A DNA stretch of 64,000 bases from Rhodococcus sp. NBC_00297 (lineage in GTDB: Bacteria > Actinomycetota > Actinomycetes > Mycobacteriales > Mycobacteriaceae): positions 3,165,001 to 3,229,000 of the forward strand of contig NZ_CP108041.1 in the NCBI RefSeq assembly GCF_036173065.1, given 5' to 3'. Both the position numbers and the translations under genes were made by a program. The notes beneath the pieces were generated by a model. It made no database searches and had not been told where the DNA came from. It saw nothing but the letters and a program-made list of their open reading frames with translations. Below are positions 62,064-64,000 of this stretch, in pieces. Every line of letters begins with the position of its first letter. Within the stretch, counting starts at the first letter, position 1.

Positions 62064-62079
62064 GTGCGCTGAGCGGAAC
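62064..62079. promoter_or_regulatory. Putative IclR operator, site C
   Basis: GTGCGCTGAGCGGAAC matches the consensus with one base missing in the left arm. It lies 74 bp upstream of the binding-protein ATG. The remainder of the 244-bp gap is A+T-richer and holds the divergent promoters. Confidence 0.55.
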
Positions 62080-62152
62080 ACAGGCCGTGTCCTTCGGTCA
62101 CACGGTTTCCCGAGACTCGGCGCCTCGATCGGCGCGGAAGGCAGATCCAATC

Positions 62153-63373
62153 ATGAGAAAAGTCGTAGGCGTGCTCGCCGCAGTGGCCCTTCTGGGCACG
62201 GCTGCGTGTGGATCCTCGTCCGGATCGGACGGTTCGGGTCCCATCAAGATCGGATCCGTGCACCCCACCACCGGTGCGCTGGCCGGTGTCGGTGGACTGA
62301 TGAACGACGGTGCCGCACTGGCCGTCGAGGACATCAACGGTGCCGGCGGCATCTCCTCGCTCGAGGGGCGTCCACTGGAACTCGTCACCGGTGACAGCCA
62401 GGGCAAGGCGGAGGTCGGCCAGAGTGAGGCGCAGCGTCTGATCGACGACGGCGCGGTCGCCCTGGTGGGCACCTATCAGAGTGACGTGACGCAGAACGTC
62501 GCATCGGTCGCCGAGCGCTCGCGAGTGCCGCTGGTCATCGACGTCGCGGTCGACGACAAGATCCTCGACCAGGGTTACCAGTACGCGTTCCGTATCCAGC
62601 CGAACGCCTCCAGCATGGGTACCGACGGCGCCAAGGCGCTCGCGGCCATCGAGGAGCAGACCGGCCAGCCGATCGATCGCGTGTCGTACCTGCACATCGA
62701 GGGCTCGTTCGGTGACAGCGTGTTCGACGCCTTCGAGAAGGAGGCCGCGAACCAGGGCATCTCCTCGGTGCAGGAGATCACGTACCCGGCCACCAACTTC
62801 TCCGACGCCACGACGCAGGTGCGCGAGGCCGCGGTCTCCAACCCCGACGTCATCGTCGCGACGGGCTACTACCCGGACGGTCTGCTGATCGCGAAGGCCG
62901 TCGCGCAGTTGAATGTCGACGTCAAGGGTGTCTACGGCATCGCCAACGGCGCCTTCGACGACAGTTCCTTCCCGTCTGCCGCCGGCACCGCCGGTGAGGG
63001 TGTGCTGTCCGCCAACTACCACTTCGATGCCACCAGCGATCGAGTCAACGACATTCGCTCGCGCTTCGAGGAGAAGTACGGCCGTCCGATGGAGACGGCG
63101 GCGATGCTGTCGTACCAGGCCGTCGAGGTCATCGCGGCCGGACTCGAGGACGGCGCCGACGCGGATCCGGAAGCGTTGCGCGAGGCCATCTCCGGGGTCA
63201 CCATCGACGACCCGCTGCTCGCCTTCTCCTGTCCCATCCAGTTCGACGAGACCGGTCAGAACTCCAACGCGACGGTCATCGTGATGCAGGTGCGCGACGG
63301 CCAGGTCACCCAGGTCTTCCCGGACGAGTTCGCCACCGAGGCCATCGAGTTCCCCGCGGGAGCGGGCCGGTGA
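62153..63373 (+). CDS. Liv-type substrate-binding lipoprotein (second importer)
   Basis: A 406-residue binding protein of the Peripla_BP_6 family. The signal peptide ends in a lipobox (LGTAAC, Cys near residue 20). IKIGSVHPTTGALAGVGGLMNDGAALAVEDINGAGGI is the family N-terminus. ATG start with GGAAGG 11 nt upstream. It overlaps the permease gene by 4 nt. Its place between the IclR regulator and lyase genes suggests it imports the acid degraded by this cluster. Confidence 0.92.
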   Translation: MRKVVGVLAAVALLGTAACGSSSGSDGSGPIKIGSVHPTTGALAGVGGLMNDGAALAVEDINGAGGISSLEGRPLELVTGDSQGKAEVGQSEAQRLIDDGAVALVGTYQSDVTQNVASVAERSRVPLVIDVAVDDKILDQGYQYAFRIQPNASSMGTDGAKALAAIEEQTGQPIDRVSYLHIEGSFGDSVFDAFEKEAANQGISSVQEITYPATNFSDATTQVREAAVSNPDVIVATGYYPDGLLIAKAVAQLNVDVKGVYGIANGAFDDSSFPSAAGTAGEGVLSANYHFDATSDRVNDIRSRFEEKYGRPMETAAMLSYQAVEVIAAGLEDGADADPEALREAISGVTIDDPLLAFSCPIQFDETGQNSNATVIVMQVRDGQVTQVFPDEFATEAIEFPAGAGR

Positions 63374-64000
63374 CGGTCGTCGCCGAGAGCGCGGCCACGG
63401 AGAAGACCCGGCGCGCCGTGAATCCCGGCGTCGCCGTCGGGGGAGCGCTCGTGGTGATCCTCGCCGTCATCTTCTTCGTCGGCGGCAAGGACCAGGGTCT
63501 GGTCGGCCAGGCCATCGTGTCCGGTCTGCTGCTCGGCGGGGTCTACGCGCTGATCTCGGTCGGCCTGACACTCATCTTCGGTGTGCTCGGCATCGTGAAC
63601 TTCGCCCAGGGCGCGATGCTCACCCTGGCGATGTACATCGTGTACGCGCTGTCGACGGCAGGGTTGCCCGTCTACGTGGCAACGCTTCTCGCGGTTCCCG
63701 TCATGTTCGTGTTCGGCATGATCGTGCAGGCCACCCTGCTCACCAAGCTCACCATCGGCGGGAGTCACGAGGGTCCGCTACTGGTGACACTCGGGTTGTC
63801 GTTGCTCATCATCAACGTGCTCCTCATGGTCTTCGGTGGTCGGCCCAAGTCGGTCGAGGCGCCCGTGGACGGATCGATCTCGATACTCGGCACCGTCGCG
63901 GCCTGGCCTCGGGTGCTCGCGTTCGTCGGTGCCGCGGTCGTGGCCATCGCGCTGAAGTCGGTGCTCGAACGCACGCGCCTCGGGTTGTCGATCCGCGCGG
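63370..64000 (+). CDS. Liv-type ABC transporter permease (LivH type), partial
   Basis: The first 210 codons of a membrane permease cut by the right edge. After a 25-residue hydrophilic start, AIVSGLLLGGVYALISVGLTLIFGVLGIVNFAQGAMLTLAMYI is the LivH hallmark, followed by further helices. The GTG overlaps the binding-protein stop. The remaining subunits of this importer should follow outside the window. Confidence 0.92.
   Translation, partial: MTVVAESAATEKTRRAVNPGVAVGGALVVILAVIFFVGGKDQGLVGQAIVSGLLLGGVYALISVGLTLIFGVLGIVNFAQGAMLTLAMYIVYALSTAGLPVYVATLLAVPVMFVFGMIVQATLLTKLTIGGSHEGPLLVTLGLSLLIINVLLMVFGGRPKSVEAPVDGSISILGTVAAWPRVLAFVGAAVVAIALKSVLERTRLGLSIRA

Overview
The window is high-GC actinobacterial DNA, most probably from Rhodococcus or a close mycolic-acid-containing relative. 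Supporting signs are frequent GTG starts, many 4-nt ATGA/GTGA overlaps, an orphan Mce protein, an EspG/PPE-like pair, WXG100 proteins, a DtxR/IdeR-type iron box, and DUF732 and Excalibur surface proteins. Genus is inferred from gene content only; no rRNA, tRNA or CRISPR array was seen.

Layout. 1-4358 (minus): dipeptide-type ABC importer (SBP, two permeases, ATPase cut by the left edge), divergent from a 2-hydroxyacid dehydrogenase and a universal stress protein (4729-6131). 6163-11012 (minus): D-glucarate catabolism (semialdehyde dehydrogenase, KdgD, GudD) ending in a LysR regulator. 11197-11994: a TspO-like membrane protein. 12357-16160: five tightly overlapping genes with three exported proteins bearing SipW-type signal peptides and two Ser/His/Asp signal peptidases, one fused to a large secreted tail; this is the most system-like novelty. 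16240-25859: DinB-like protein, phosphoribosyltransferase, orphan Mce, quinone oxidoreductase, PhoD, TrhO, RluA-type synthase, glutaminase-STAS and ThiM. 26114-31607: cold-shock protein with a structured leader, then a BMP/NupOPQ-type nucleoside importer. 31705-38235: SDR-like protein, HAD phosphatase, siderophore-interacting protein behind an iron box, EspG and PPE-like genes, metallophosphoesterase. 38198-46970: PucR regulator, a complete branched-chain-amino-acid-type importer and phosphoketolase.

47016-51943 carries a maltokinase-cap-like protein, a CsbD-like helical repeat protein and a compact type VII effector module: two WXG100 proteins, a WXG-like protein with a nuclease-like C-terminal toxin domain, and a small CPCC-type zinc-ribbon protein as probable immunity factor. 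A visibly lower-GC patch (about 52950-54460) holds an FRG-domain gene and ends at the truncated tail of an acyl-CoA synthetase, so it looks like acquired DNA that replaced a resident gene. A glycosidase and an Excalibur protein follow.

56545-64000 is a catabolic cluster of unknown substrate: two MmgE/PrpD proteins, a cyclase-family hydrolase, a CitE-like lyase, an IclR regulator and a second liv-type importer that runs off the right edge. Four copies of a GTTCCGCTcAGCGGAAC-like dyad lie in its promoters, a strong candidate for the IclR operator. A 20-bp palindromic element occurs five times across the window; two copies lie in-frame inside genes and add the peptide DRPPAFP, reminiscent of the protein-invading palindromic elements of Rickettsia.
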